Notes: generated by a model from the sequence alone, not told the origin. 64,000 nt of DNA from Nostoc sp. UHCC 0702 (GCA_017164015.1 CP071065.1:7779501-7843500); one strand, 5' to 3'. Positions 17,246 through 26,189 are shown, counted from the first letter of the stretch. Translations and numbers: made by a program.

Positions 17246-17857
17246 GTGTCAATCAACCGTCTGACTCAACAAATTCAATTCATCATTGAAATTGACCGCC
17301 TCAAGCTGGTACTGCGTCAAACCTCACTCACCGATGGGTCGCGCCGGGAAAATAGTGCAGAACATTCTTGGCATATTGCAATGATGGCGTTGACATTGGC
17401 AGAATATGCTCTTGAAGGAGTTGATATATCCCACACCATCAAAATGCTGCTAATTCACGATTTAGTAGAAATTGATGCAGGTGACACCTTTTGTTATGAT
17501 GTGCAGGCTAATCAAAATAAAGCTGAAAAAGAAGCTCAAGCAGCGTTAAGGTTATTTGGACTTTTGCCAGCAGACCAAGCTAACGAATTGCGTTCACTCT
17601 GGGATGAGTTTGAAGCAGGAGAAACACCCACCGCGAAGTTTGCCGCAGCTTTAGACAGGATACAGCCTTTACTACACAATCAGCAAAATGGGGGCGGGAC
17701 TTGGCGCATTCATGGCATTAGGCGTGACCAAGTTATGAAGCGAGTAGCACCAGTAGAAACAGCTGCGCCAGAACTGTGGCCGTTTGTTCTGCAATTGATT
17801 GATAAATGTGTAGCAGCAGGGTATATAAAAGAGTCTACTATCAAGATTCAGGGTTGA
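17246..17857 (+). CDS. HD-domain hydrolase (YfbR/HD_3-like)
   Basis: This 203-residue protein begins at a GTG. The metal site is complete: NSAEHSWH (His40, His43), LLIHDLVEIDAGD (His71, Asp72, Glu75) and a distal Asp in AAALDRIQP. HD_3 proteins of this form act on 5'-deoxynucleotides or related phosphates in the cytoplasm; the exact substrate cannot be read here. It is a single gene, divergent from the XRE gene and convergent with the PepE-like gene, whose stop is 11 bp away. Confidence 0.85.
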   Translation: MSINRLTQQIQFIIEIDRLKLVLRQTSLTDGSRRENSAEHSWHIAMMALTLAEYALEGVDISHTIKMLLIHDLVEIDAGDTFCYDVQANQNKAEKEAQAALRLFGLLPADQANELRSLWDEFEAGETPTAKFAAALDRIQPLLHNQQNGGGTWRIHGIRRDQVMKRVAPVETAAPELWPFVLQLIDKCVAAGYIKESTIKIQG

Positions 17858-17868
17858 TGTAAAAGTTC

Positions 17869-18588
17869 TTAACTCTTTCCCAAATACTTGGGTTTTAAGG
17901 GCGTTTCTTTAACTGTCTGATCTATTGTTTCGAGTCGATAGGCTTTTGCATAAAGACGAGAACTTACAATTGCTTCTAGTTGATTGCCGATAAAATGCAA
18001 ACCTACTCCATCATCTGTAGCATACCCTTCGCTAATTAATCCTTGTGATAAAAGTCGATGGTAAGCAGGTCTTCTTTCTGCTTCGCCGTCGTAGTGAGGA
18101 CAGTTACTACCTTTTAGAAAGCCAAGACATTTTAATACGGTCAAGTTTCCAGGAATAGAGTCTGTAACTCCCTCTTCAAACCAACAAATAGAGCCTGCAC
18201 TCAATCCACAAAGAATAATGCCACTTTCCCAAGCTTCTTTCAAGATATGGTCAAGCCCCCACTCTTTCCAGAGAGTAATTAAGTTTTTAGTGTTTCCCCC
18301 TCCTACGTAGATAATGTCTTGCTGAAGTACGAAAGACCTCAAATCAGATGTAGGTGGGTTAAACAAAGACAAATGAGATAATTTACAGGACAACTGCACA
18401 AAAGCTGAGTAGAATTTAACAATATATTTGTCAGAATCACCACTGGCTGTAGGAATAAAGCAAACCTTTGGTATTTCCTTTTTGGATAATCCAAATATAT
18501 ATTGATCTAACAGTGGGTTTTCGGGTTCCATCGAAAATCCTCCCCCTCCCATTGCAAATATTTGTTTAGAAACTGAATGACTAGTCAT
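17869..18588 (-). CDS. Peptidase E-like serine peptidase (S51 family)
   Basis: The 239-residue protein shows the S51 layout: IFAMGGGGFS at the N-terminus, IPTASGD, IIYVGGGNTKNL (92-103) and the nucleophile elbow CGLSAGS with Ser130. PepE hydrolyses Asp-Xaa dipeptides; cyanophycinase is a larger relative that releases beta-Asp-Arg from cyanophycin. The size and GLSAG motif favour the dipeptidase branch. It follows the lipoate-ligase-like gene on the same strand by 38 bp, so the two may be cotranscribed. Confidence 0.85.
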   Translation of the reverse strand: MTSHSVSKQIFAMGGGGFSMEPENPLLDQYIFGLSKKEIPKVCFIPTASGDSDKYIVKFYSAFVQLSCKLSHLSLFNPPTSDLRSFVLQQDIIYVGGGNTKNLITLWKEWGLDHILKEAWESGIILCGLSAGSICWFEEGVTDSIPGNLTVLKCLGFLKGSNCPHYDGEAERRPAYHRLLSQGLISEGYATDDGVGLHFIGNQLEAIVSSRLYAKAYRLETIDQTVKETPLKPKYLGKS

Positions 18589-18626
18589 TTTTCCAGCCTA
18601 TTTTGTGATAATTCTATAAAATTAAA

Positions 18627-19367
18627 TCACCTGTGCATTTCCAAACTCAGTAATGCTAAAATTTCGTTCCACTCTGACTGTGAAAGAGGTTTTATTTCTA
18701 TTTCCATAGCAAAACAATTACTAGCTGCGGCAATCAAAGCGGCAATAATTTTTTCTACACTAAGACTTTGGGGTAGTTGGGCGTTGATAAAAGATTCAGC
18801 GCCAAATACTTTAGCGAACAATTCAGCATCAGGTTGCAAACGTATTGAACCATGTTGCAAAATCGCCCCAGCACTTCGCAGTTGGGCGCTACCAATGAGT
18901 TTATATCCATCTGCTGTAACTAAATCTGCACTGGTGGCAGTGCCAAAACAATTAGGATTGTGGATGTAACCACGCCCAGCTGTACCATAGTGTAATTCAA
19001 CGCCAAGCGATCGCCATCCAGTAATTAAAAACTCACAAATTCTTTGATATGCATCAACACGGCTACCGGTCAGCCCAGATGTAACGACAGCATAAGTTAA
19101 ATCACCTTGATGCAATACCGCCCTACCGCCAGTAGGTCGCCGCACTAAATCTAATTTCTCACCTTTCCAAGTTAAATGCTGCCAATATTCAGGATATTGG
19201 CGTTGATGATAGCCAAGAGAAATAGCAGGTGGCGACCAAGTGTAAAATCGCAGACATGGCGGATGCTTTCCAGACTGGTGTTGTTCTAACAACCAGCGGT
19301 CAATTGCCATCTGCACATTGCCAGAAGCTTCTAGCACAGGAATTAGTCGCCACACTTTAGAATTCAA
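18627..19367 (-). CDS. Lipoate ligase / octanoyltransferase family protein (LplA/LipM-like)
   Basis: This 246-residue BPL/LplA-fold protein carries RRPTGGRAVLH (76-86), the acyl-adenylate/acyl pocket, and the lysine motif DGYKLIGSAQ (Lys156). The stretch NPNCFG (Cys140) followed by AGAILQHGSI closely parallels LipM octanoyltransferases, whose nucleophile is a cysteine in that position, so transfer of octanoate from ACP to lipoyl-dependent enzymes is as likely as ligation of free lipoate. It acts in the cytoplasm. Tandem repeats precede it. Confidence 0.85.
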   Translation of the reverse strand: MNSKVWRLIPVLEASGNVQMAIDRWLLEQHQSGKHPPCLRFYTWSPPAISLGYHQRQYPEYWQHLTWKGEKLDLVRRPTGGRAVLHQGDLTYAVVTSGLTGSRVDAYQRICEFLITGWRSLGVELHYGTAGRGYIHNPNCFGTATSADLVTADGYKLIGSAQLRSAGAILQHGSIRLQPDAELFAKVFGAESFINAQLPQSLSVEKIIAALIAAASNCFAMEIEIKPLSQSEWNEILALLSLEMHR

Positions 19368-19379
19368 GAGGTAGGAATG

Positions 19380-19490
19380 GGGAGTAGGGAGTAGGGAGTA
19401 GGAAGTTAGGAGTTAGGAGTTAGGAGTTAGGAGTTTTGAATGAAAAACTTCATACAACTAACAACTGACAACTGACAACTAACAACTATA
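19380..19490. repeat. Tandem heptamer repeats (TTAGGAG/GTAGGGA and CTGACAA)
   Basis: Runs of GTAGGGA and TTAGGAG units (19380-19435), then ACAACTG/ACAACTA units (19458-19488), fill the gap between the LipM/LplA-like gene and the YbjN gene. Confidence 0.85.
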
Positions 19491-19491
19491 G

Positions 19492-19971
19492 TCAACCTGC
19501 ACCGTACTCAGATTGTAAAGCATCATCATTGTCATCAGCGATCGTTGCCACAATGGTAATCAGCCGTGAGACTTCACCCGGAGACAACTCTGCTAGGGTG
19601 CGTGTTGAAATCACAACTACTTGGTCTTCAATAATACCAAAGCGGGCTTCAAAGGTGCTAGAACAGTTTAACTCTAAAAGGTGTCGCGTCAACTTGGGTT
19701 CGTCTTTAGCAGGTAACTTTAGTACCGCAGACCAAACTGTTATAGTGTCTTCGTCCCTTTTCCCACTAAGTCGGACGAACACTTCCACACTACCGTACTT
19801 AAACTTCCAGAGATAACCACCCTCTGGGGGGTGACTAACCATAGCACTGTCATCTTGTACTAGACTGTCGATGACATTTTCGATCACCTCCACATGGTTG
19901 ATACTGGTTGTCTCTGCAATTAACTCATTGACGAATTCGTTATCGGTTACGCTTTCTTGGTAGGTTGCCAT
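19492..19971 (-). CDS. YbjN-domain protein
   Basis: This 159-residue acidic protein has the YbjN (type III secretion chaperone-like) fold: helices at the N-terminus, strands GGYLWKFKYGSVEVFVRLSG, then LLELNCSSTFEARFGIIEDQ and a C-terminal helical end. Cyanobacterial members are common and usually listed as conserved proteins; roles as protein chaperones or stress modifiers are suggested only. No clear operon partner is present. Confidence 0.8.
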   Translation of the reverse strand: MATYQESVTDNEFVNELIAETTSINHVEVIENVIDSLVQDDSAMVSHPPEGGYLWKFKYGSVEVFVRLSGKRDEDTITVWSAVLKLPAKDEPKLTRHLLELNCSSTFEARFGIIEDQVVVISTRTLAELSPGEVSRLITIVATIADDNDDALQSEYGAG

Positions 19972-20191
19972 ACAGATTTTTTCTCAATATAGTTACAGTT
20001 TCATCTACACATACTTTATAGCTTGTGGGCAAGGTTAATTTGAGCTTCCTGAAGTGATAGTCTGGTCGTAAGTTACCCTGGTTGAGTTGAAACGTGATTG
20101 TCAAAAATATTACTAAAGTTTGAGAAATATATTACTTCTAAGGTATCTTTAACTGCACTTCAATCTACATTCAAGTCTAACGCTAAAAAAG

Positions 20192-21256
20192 ATGCACGAG
20201 TCTATGTCCTCTCTTTCTCAAGCTGTGCAAAGTCGTGATATCCGTCAGTTGGGGATTAACCCGAATCACTGGTATGTGGTAACACGTAGTAGTGAAGTTA
20301 CAAACAAGCCTGTAAGTGTGGTACTTTGGAAACAAGCGATCGCACTTTACCGCGACAGTCAAGGACAAATTCACGCTTTGGAAGACCGCTGTCCCCATCG
20401 CCAAGTTAAACTCAGTCACGGACAAGTTGTTGGTAATGACTTAGAATGTGCTTATCACGGTTGGCGTTTCAATTCCTTGGGTGAATGTGCAGCAGTTCCT
20501 TACTTAGCAGCAAATCAGAAATTACCAAATTGCACAATTCGCCGTTACCCAGTCAAAGAACAAGACGGTTTTATCTGGCTATTTCCTGGAGATGTGGAAC
20601 CGTCTGTAGAACCTTTGGGTTTACCAGAGTGGGAGCATTTGAATTATATTGCCACAGTTTCAGTGATTAATTGTCAGGCTCATTATTCATATTTAATTGA
20701 AAACCTGATGGATATGTATCATGGACATTTGCATCAGGATTTACAAGCTTGGGCAGAAGCGGTATTACAAGATATTAATGAAGATGATAACCGTGTAGAC
20801 GCTCATTATACAGCACAAAGCTATTATAAAATAGATAAGATTTGGTCTATTTCACAGTTGTTCTTTCCAGCTTTACGGCGGTTACATCCTGAACCATTGG
20901 ATGTAAGTTATGTTTATCCGCATTGGGTTTCTACCTTGGGTCAAGATTTTAAAATTTACTGTTTATTGTGTCCGGTGAATGAGACACAGACTAAAGCTTA
21001 TTTAATTCATTTCACCTCATTAAATGCCTTTTGGCGGTTGCACAAATTGCCTGTATGGTTTCGGCAGTTTATCAAAGATAGTTTGTTTGGTGCAGCACAA
21101 AAGTTACTTGATGGTTTGGTAGTTCAAGATGTGCAGATGATTGAAGAGGAACAGCAAGCTTATTTGCAGAATTCCCAAATAAGGAATTATGAATTAAATC
21201 GGGCATTAGTAAGCGTGCAAAGGTTGATGAAAAGTCAAGTTGAGAAGCTGGGATAA
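20192..21256 (+). CDS. Rieske [2Fe-2S] ring-hydroxylating oxygenase
   Basis: This 354-residue alpha-subunit-type oxygenase has the Rieske motif CPHR (Cys67, His69) and CAYHGW (Cys86, His89), then the mononuclear iron region ENLMDMYHGHLHQD. Such enzymes insert oxygen using electrons from ferredoxin. Cyanobacterial relatives act on chlorophyll breakdown products, choline-type compounds or carotenoids, and the substrate is not readable here. An alternative start four codons later (20204) is possible. No dedicated reductase or ferredoxin gene is adjacent. Confidence 0.92.
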   Translation: MHESMSSLSQAVQSRDIRQLGINPNHWYVVTRSSEVTNKPVSVVLWKQAIALYRDSQGQIHALEDRCPHRQVKLSHGQVVGNDLECAYHGWRFNSLGECAAVPYLAANQKLPNCTIRRYPVKEQDGFIWLFPGDVEPSVEPLGLPEWEHLNYIATVSVINCQAHYSYLIENLMDMYHGHLHQDLQAWAEAVLQDINEDDNRVDAHYTAQSYYKIDKIWSISQLFFPALRRLHPEPLDVSYVYPHWVSTLGQDFKIYCLLCPVNETQTKAYLIHFTSLNAFWRLHKLPVWFRQFIKDSLFGAAQKLLDGLVVQDVQMIEEEQQAYLQNSQIRNYELNRALVSVQRLMKSQVEKLG

Positions 21257-21418
21257 GATTTTGAAACGCAGAGGCGCAGAATACGCAGAGAGAAGATGAG
21301 TCAGGATAAGCGATTGCACTAATCACTAATATATATAGATATTTAGCTGACTCACGGTTATACAAAATCAGTAATTTGCAAGGCAAAATAGATATAAATT
21401 CCTTGATATGCTACTAGT

Positions 21419-22687
21419 ATGAGCTATTGCCTCAGTCCTGTTTGCCGTAAACGTGAAAATCCAGATAACTTGGACTCTTGCCAAAGTTGTGGGTCAAAGT
21501 TGCTACTCAAAGAGCGCTATCGTACTATTAAGCCAATTGCTGGGGGTGGCTTTGGCAAAACTTTCTTGGCGATGGATGAGGATATGCCATCGAAACAATA
21601 CTGTGTGATTAAGCAATTCTTCTACCAAGGGAACAGAGATATAAAAAAAGCAGAGCAATTATTTCGTCAAGAAGCAGTACAACTGGAGATACTTGGTAAA
21701 CAACACTCTCAAATTCCCAAACTGCTAGCTCATTTTGAACTTGGTAGTGGTTTGTATTTGGTGCAAGAGTTTATCGACGGGCAGGATTTACTTAAAAGTC
21801 ACGTTTGGGATGTTTTAACTGTTGCAATTAGCCCCGACAGCCAGATACTTGCCAGTGGTAGCACAGACCATACGATCAAAATTTGGCATCTTGCTACTGG
21901 AAAACTCCTTGCTACAAAATATCACTACATATATGATAAAAAGTCAGCCGATATTCATTGTATTACTTTCAGTCTTAGTGGAAAAACACTTGTTAGCGGA
22001 AGTTGGTGTACTCAAGGAGAGACAGCAGCAATTCATCTGTGGAAGTTAGGCACTATGGAAGTTCTTCAGACTTTCCGTGGCCATTCTGGATGGGTTAACT
22101 CAACTGCTTTTAGTCCAGATGGGCAGATTTTAGCTAGTGGTGGTCAAGATCAGACAATAAAACTATGGAATCTAAATACTGGAAAACTTATAAACACCCT
22201 AGACAAACATTCTGGGCCTGTTAATTCTATAGCTTTCAGCCCTAATGGTACGATTCTTGCCAGTGGTAGCACAGACACAACCATTAAGATTTGGAATTTT
22301 GCTACTGGAGAACTGCTCAACACCTTCGCTGAACATTTAGGCTCTGTTAACTCGGTTGCTATCAGCCCTGATGGTCAGATTCTTGCTAGTGGTAGCACAG
22401 ACCATACAATCAAAATTTGGCATCTAGCTACCGGAAAACTCCTTAAAACGTTTACAGAACATTCAACGTCCGTTAACTCAGTTACTTTTAGCCCTAATGG
22501 TCAAATTCTTGCTAGTGGTAACACAGATAGGACTATCAAAATTTGGCATCTTGCTACTGGAGAACTCCTTAAAACGTTTATGGGACATTCAGAGTCCGTT
22601 AACTCAGTTACTTTTAGCCCTGATGGTCAGATTCTTGCTAGCGGTAGCTCAGATAAGACTATCAAGATTTGGCAATGTAATTGCTGA
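21419..22687 (+). CDS. Kinase N-lobe fused to WD40 repeats (C-lobe deleted)
   Basis: Residues 1-30 are a zinc ribbon with Cys4, Cys9 and a CQSCG pair. Residues 33-124 are a Ser/Thr kinase N-lobe with GGGFGKT, the VIKQ lysine and the hinge LVQEFIDGQDL. The sequence then jumps straight to WD40 repeats (about 128-422, roughly seven blades, each with SPDGQILASGSTDHTIKIW-like text). The HRD and DFG motifs of the C-lobe are missing, so this cannot be an active kinase. The intact relative at 25056 continues normally after FIDGQNL. I infer an in-frame deletion in an ancestral kinase-WD40 gene. The frame is open, so it may serve as a scaffold. Confidence 0.88.
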   Translation: MSYCLSPVCRKRENPDNLDSCQSCGSKLLLKERYRTIKPIAGGGFGKTFLAMDEDMPSKQYCVIKQFFYQGNRDIKKAEQLFRQEAVQLEILGKQHSQIPKLLAHFELGSGLYLVQEFIDGQDLLKSHVWDVLTVAISPDSQILASGSTDHTIKIWHLATGKLLATKYHYIYDKKSADIHCITFSLSGKTLVSGSWCTQGETAAIHLWKLGTMEVLQTFRGHSGWVNSTAFSPDGQILASGGQDQTIKLWNLNTGKLINTLDKHSGPVNSIAFSPNGTILASGSTDTTIKIWNFATGELLNTFAEHLGSVNSVAISPDGQILASGSTDHTIKIWHLATGKLLKTFTEHSTSVNSVTFSPNGQILASGNTDRTIKIWHLATGELLKTFMGHSESVNSVTFSPDGQILASGSSDKTIKIWQCNC

Positions 22688-22758
22688 CAAAATTTTTCTT
22701 TTTAAAGCTTGATGTGAGCGTTTTAATTAAAATAAAAAAAGATAGAATCAAAAAAATC

Positions 22759-22980
22759 ATGAAAAGTAAAGTAGTGAATTTAACCTATGAAATTGAACTT
22801 AAACCAGGAGAAAAGTTGTCTTTACCAGAATCTATAGTAGAAAGTGTGGGTGCAGGTAATTGGATAATAACAATTCAACCAAAGCCGACTTCTTCTGTTA
22901 TTACTCCTAGCCATGATGCTTTTTTAAATAGTTACGCACCTGAAGATGAAGGACTCTATGATGACTATCCAACCGGGTGA
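22759..22980 (+). CDS. Putative antitoxin preceding a MazF/PemK-like toxin
   Basis: The 73-residue product begins MKSKVVNLTYEIELKPGEKL and includes LPESIVESVGAGNWIITIQ, a short beta-rich segment, followed by an acidic disordered tail. Its stop overlaps the start of the downstream toxin frame by 20 bp. The size, position and overlap fit a type II antitoxin. The fold is not clearly assignable. I take the ATG at 22759; the frame is open upstream but the text there is AT-rich and low quality. Confidence 0.7.
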   Translation: MKSKVVNLTYEIELKPGEKLSLPESIVESVGAGNWIITIQPKPTSSVITPSHDAFLNSYAPEDEGLYDDYPTG

Positions 22981-23287
22981 TTTTTGGGTAGCTGATATTT
23001 CCTTTACAAACGGTGCTGGTTCTAAAAAGCGTCCAATACTCGTACTATGGTTAGATGGTGATGACGTTGTTGTAGCAGCAGTTACATCCGCCAAACCACG
23101 CACACAAACTGATGTGTTTCTTAATGATTGGTTAGCCAGCGGTTTACGTGTACGTTCAGCTGTGCGCTTATCTCGTCTGGACTGTTTAGAAAAGGTTTTG
23201 TTAATAACGAAAATTGGGCAAATTTCTGAGGGCGATGCAAAGGCGTTGAAAGCAACATGGGATATGTTTATTAAACCTCAATTTTAA
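22961..23287 (+). CDS. PemK/MazF-family toxin (endoribonuclease)
   Basis: This protein of 108 residues, taking the ATG at 22961, starts MTIQPGDFWVADI and continues KKRPILVLW, then SAVRLSRLDCLEKVLL and a C-terminal helix. This is the PemK/MazF barrel, which cleaves mRNA at short sites when not bound by antitoxin. In-frame ATGs at 22946 and 22958 would add up to five residues. It overlaps the putative antitoxin gene by 20 bp, so translation is probably coupled. Confidence 0.85.
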   Translation: MTIQPGDFWVADISFTNGAGSKKRPILVLWLDGDDVVVAAVTSAKPRTQTDVFLNDWLASGLRVRSAVRLSRLDCLEKVLLITKIGQISEGDAKALKATWDMFIKPQF

Positions 23288-23330
23288 GATTTGATTTAGA
23301 TGCTCGTGTTGTATTGAAGAAATTAAAACT

Positions 23331-23471
23331 ATGATTCACCAGCTACTAGTTGAAGAACTCATAAAACTAATGGCAGAAATTGAAGAAAGACTCGAAACAG
23401 TAACAATGATGCAACTGGCGGAAACTGGATTTAAAGAATGGGACGACCCAGAAGAAGATATATATAAATGA
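23331..23471 (+). CDS. 46-residue acidic peptide, first gene of unknown operon
   Basis: A short frame beginning MIHQLLVEELIKLMAEIEER and ending WDDPEEDIYK is strongly helical and acidic. Its stop codon overlaps the start of the next gene by ATGA, the usual sign of coupled translation. I do not recognise it. The neat overlap with two further coupled genes argues that it is real despite its size. Confidence 0.6.
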   Translation: MIHQLLVEELIKLMAEIEERLETVTMMQLAETGFKEWDDPEEDIYK

Positions 23472-23740
23472 CAAATGATGAACAGGAAGGTGTGAAACTC
23501 ACCCCTGGCGGACTGAAGAAACTTGGCAATCTTGTTAATATTAAGGATGACATCGTTGCTAATGCTATCCGTGAACGTGGCGGAGGACAAGCGCAGGTTA
23601 ATCAGTTACGTAGCGATTATCAAAATCTTAAAGTTGGTGAGTTAGCTAATTTAGCTGCTGGGGGAGACACAGACGCGGAAACTGCTATTAAAATTCTCAA
23701 GCAAGCAAGGAAAAAGCGTGATAAATATGGCAATCAATGA
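23468..23740 (+). CDS. Unknown 90-residue protein of coupled operon
   Basis: This basic and acidic mixed helical protein (VKLTPGGLKKLGNLVNIKDD, then GGGQAQVNQLRSDYQNLK, ending in KQARKKRDKYGNQ) has no family I recognise. It overlaps the 46-residue gene by 4 bp and the next gene by 14 bp. The trio therefore looks like one translationally coupled transcript directly downstream of a toxin-antitoxin pair. Confidence 0.65.
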   Translation: MTNDEQEGVKLTPGGLKKLGNLVNIKDDIVANAIRERGGGQAQVNQLRSDYQNLKVGELANLAAGGDTDAETAIKILKQARKKRDKYGNQ

Positions 23741-24260
23741 ATTTCCTATCGGGCAACGTCTAATAGATATATCAACAGTTGAAGACCAAGAATTTGATGG
23801 AAATGAACTTTGCCTGAATGAAGTTAATCTTTATTTTGAAGATACTGAAAATCAAATTATATTAGTAACTCTTTTGCCTGTTATTGATACTGATGAAATA
23901 GAAGTAAAAATAAAAGCTATGAATGATGGTAATAGAATTCATGCTAAGCCTAGTATGGGTGAGAATCAATTATTGTCTTCAATAGCAATGAATGAAAAAT
24001 TGATGTCGGTTTGGGTGTGTGAAAATGTTCAAGGTTATCAAGATCAGGTGATTTTTGCTTTTCAAAATTTACATCCTACCATTACGTTTCTTGCTGAAGG
24101 TTCAGTTATTAAAGTATTTATGCATGAGCAACTATACAAGAAAGTAGACGAATCAGCAAAAGTATATGAGGCAAATAGTAATGCAGAAATTAATAGTGCA
24201 TTGATGGGTTTGCATGAAACTGCTGAAACTTATCAGAAACAATCAAAAATAGTTGAGTAG
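23727..24260 (+). CDS. Unknown protein, third gene of coupled operon
   Basis: Starting at the ATG at 23727, this 177-residue acidic protein has a beta-rich centre (NEVNLYFEDTENQIILVTLL, then MSVWVCENVQGYQDQVIFAF) and a helical C-terminus. I do not recognise a domain and see no signal peptide or membrane segment. It overlaps the upstream gene by 14 bp and is followed by a VapBC-like pair. Confidence 0.65.
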   Translation: MAINEFPIGQRLIDISTVEDQEFDGNELCLNEVNLYFEDTENQIILVTLLPVIDTDEIEVKIKAMNDGNRIHAKPSMGENQLLSSIAMNEKLMSVWVCENVQGYQDQVIFAFQNLHPTITFLAEGSVIKVFMHEQLYKKVDESAKVYEANSNAEINSALMGLHETAETYQKQSKIVE

Positions 24261-24333
24261 CGATCGCTCCCTCATTCACCCATAACAAAAATGCTAAAAT
24301 CGCCATAGCACAGATGCTTTCAAAGGAGGCAGC

Positions 24334-24588
24334 ATGGAAAAAATAGAACTGCAACTCGACGAGAAAACCCTACAGAAAGCACGCGCGTTGGCAAAGTCGC
24401 GCCATTGTGACTTGTCAGAATTGATTACATACGCAATTGACAAACTAACAGTGACAGAACCAGCAGGATATCCCTTACTGGGATTATTCGCTGATGATCC
24501 TGAGTCAGTAGATGAGATGCTAGAAGAGGTAATGAAGGATCGGGCAGCACACCCGCTAAATCAACGTTTTGGACAAAGTACTACTTGA
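24334..24588 (+). CDS. VapB-type (ribbon-helix-helix-like) antitoxin
   Basis: This 84-residue protein starts with the strand MEKIELQLDEKTLQKARALA and the helix CDLSELITYAIDKL, an RHH pattern. An acidic tail (FADDPESVDEMLEEVMKD) would contact the toxin. AAAGGAGG lies eight bases before the ATG. It overlaps the PIN-domain gene downstream by 20 bp. Pair arrangement and size are those of VapBC. Confidence 0.85.
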   Translation: MEKIELQLDEKTLQKARALAKSRHCDLSELITYAIDKLTVTEPAGYPLLGLFADDPESVDEMLEEVMKDRAAHPLNQRFGQSTT

Positions 24589-24946
24589 CACGGATATTCT
24601 TTCTGAGAGTCTCAAGCGTAGAGATCAGCGTGTTGTATCTAGGGCTATTGCTTATTTAGCCGTTTTTGGTCGCTACACTATCTCTACCATCACCGTCTTG
24701 GAAATTGTCAAAGGTTGGCATAAGCACCAACGGGAAGATAAGATTCAGCAATTTTTTGCACAAATTGGTGTCGCTGAAGTATTAACACTGCAACTGAGTG
24801 ATGCTGAGTTAGCAGGACGGATTTATGCAGATTTAGAACGAACAGGGCAACCCATAGGACTAGCTGATGCTATGATTGCCGCCATAGCAATCCAACAAAA
24901 CTTAACTTTAGTCAGTGGTAATCTCTCACACTATCCACGAATTTAA
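24569..24946 (+). CDS. vapC: VapC-type PIN-domain toxin ribonuclease
   Basis: The 125-residue PIN protein starts at a TTG inside the antitoxin gene. The metal-binding acidic residues are in LLDTDILSE, TVLEIVKG and GLADAMIAA near the C-terminus, ending with LVSGNLSHYPRI. VapC toxins cut tRNA or rRNA loops. Overlap with the antitoxin indicates coupled expression. Confidence 0.9.
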   Translation: MDKVLLDTDILSESLKRRDQRVVSRAIAYLAVFGRYTISTITVLEIVKGWHKHQREDKIQQFFAQIGVAEVLTLQLSDAELAGRIYADLERTGQPIGLADAMIAAIAIQQNLTLVSGNLSHYPRI

Positions 24947-25055
24947 GCAATAGGTTACAGCCTCAAGTTAGATAATTGGAGAATATAAACACCCTTTGGT
25001 TGAGAACAGGGCAAAATAAAGACATATAAGAGCGATCGCATTCCTCTCCCTGCAA

Positions 25056-26189
25056 ATGAGCTACTGTCTTAACCCCCGTTGTCCGAAGCCGGAAAATCCC
25101 GGTGATGTCAAGTTTTGCTTGAGTTGTGGTTCTAAGTTACTTCTCAGAGAACGCTACCGTGCTATTAAACCCATAGGACAAGGTGGTTTTGGCAGAACCT
25201 TCTTGGCTGTGGATGAGGATAAACCTTCAAAACCTCGCTGTGTAATTAAGCAATTTTATCCCCAAGCGCAAGGCACTAACACTGTGCAGAAAGCAGTGGA
25301 GTTATTTACCCAAGAAGCGGTGCGCTTAGAAGAATTGGGTCAACATCCGCAAATACCCGAACTCCTAGCATACTTCACCCAAGATGATAGACAGTATCTT
25401 GTACAAGAATTTATCGACGGACAAAATTTAGCTCAAGAATTAGCACACCACGGTGCTTTTAGTGAAGCACAGATATGGCAATTATTAAATGATTTATTAC
25501 CAGTCTTGCAATTTTGCCATGCCAGACAAGTGATTCACCGTGATATTAAGCCAGAAAATATTATTTTACGTACAAGCGATCGCAAACTAGTTTTAGTTGA
25601 TTTTGGTGCTTCCAAATCTACCGCTGGAGCCGCCTTAAACAGAACTGGTACAAGTATTGGCACACCCGAATATGTAGCACCAGAACAAATTAGAGGTAGA
25701 GCTATTTTTGCCAGTGATATCTACAGTTTAGGAGTTACTTGTATTCAACTTTTAACCGAGCGATCGCCTTTCGATTCATATGATATTGACAACGATACTT
25801 GGGTTTGGCAACAATACTTGAAAACTCCAGTCAGCAACAAGTTGAGTCAAATTCTCAGCAAAATGTTAGAAAGTATCCCCATGCGGCGTTACCAAACAGC
25901 AGACCAAATTCTTAATGACATCAATCAACATCCACAAATAGCAGCCACACCAGTAAAATCAGTAAAACCAATTATTCAAGCACCACCAAATACTGCACCA
26001 CCTGTTAATAAAACACCCAGTCAAATCGATTTAGAACTAGAAGAAATGAAAACTCAATTTTTGGTAGGTGGCAAATCTCATAATAAACAACAACCACCAA
26101 ATCCCCAACCGCAGCCTTCTAGTAAAAGCCAAATAGATGAAGAATTAGAAGAATTAAAAGCTAAATATTTGGGAAATAACAACTTATAA
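25056..26189 (+). CDS. Ser/Thr protein kinase with N-terminal zinc ribbon
   Basis: The 377-residue protein has a zinc ribbon (Cys4, Cys9, Cys21, Cys24), a complete Hanks-type kinase with GQGGFGRT, Lys65 in VIKQ, HRDIKPEN (Asp163) and DFG (182-184), and the activation segment GTSIGTPEYVAPEQ. The C-terminal tail has two copies of an acidic motif, IDLELEEMKTQFL and IDEELEELKAKYL, joined by Pro/Gln-rich linkers. There is no membrane segment, so it acts in the cytoplasm. It is the intact counterpart of the truncated gene at 21419, with near-identical text up to FIDGQ. Confidence 0.95.
   Translation: MSYCLNPRCPKPENPGDVKFCLSCGSKLLLRERYRAIKPIGQGGFGRTFLAVDEDKPSKPRCVIKQFYPQAQGTNTVQKAVELFTQEAVRLEELGQHPQIPELLAYFTQDDRQYLVQEFIDGQNLAQELAHHGAFSEAQIWQLLNDLLPVLQFCHARQVIHRDIKPENIILRTSDRKLVLVDFGASKSTAGAALNRTGTSIGTPEYVAPEQIRGRAIFASDIYSLGVTCIQLLTERSPFDSYDIDNDTWVWQQYLKTPVSNKLSQILSKMLESIPMRRYQTADQILNDINQHPQIAATPVKSVKPIIQAPPNTAPPVNKTPSQIDLELEEMKTQFLVGGKSHNKQQPPNPQPQPSSKSQIDEELEELKAKYLGNNNL

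Noticed and set aside
18577..18969. 130-codon plus-strand frame opposite the LipM/LplA-like gene
   Set aside because: It is antisense to a gene with clear catalytic motifs and has no features of its own.
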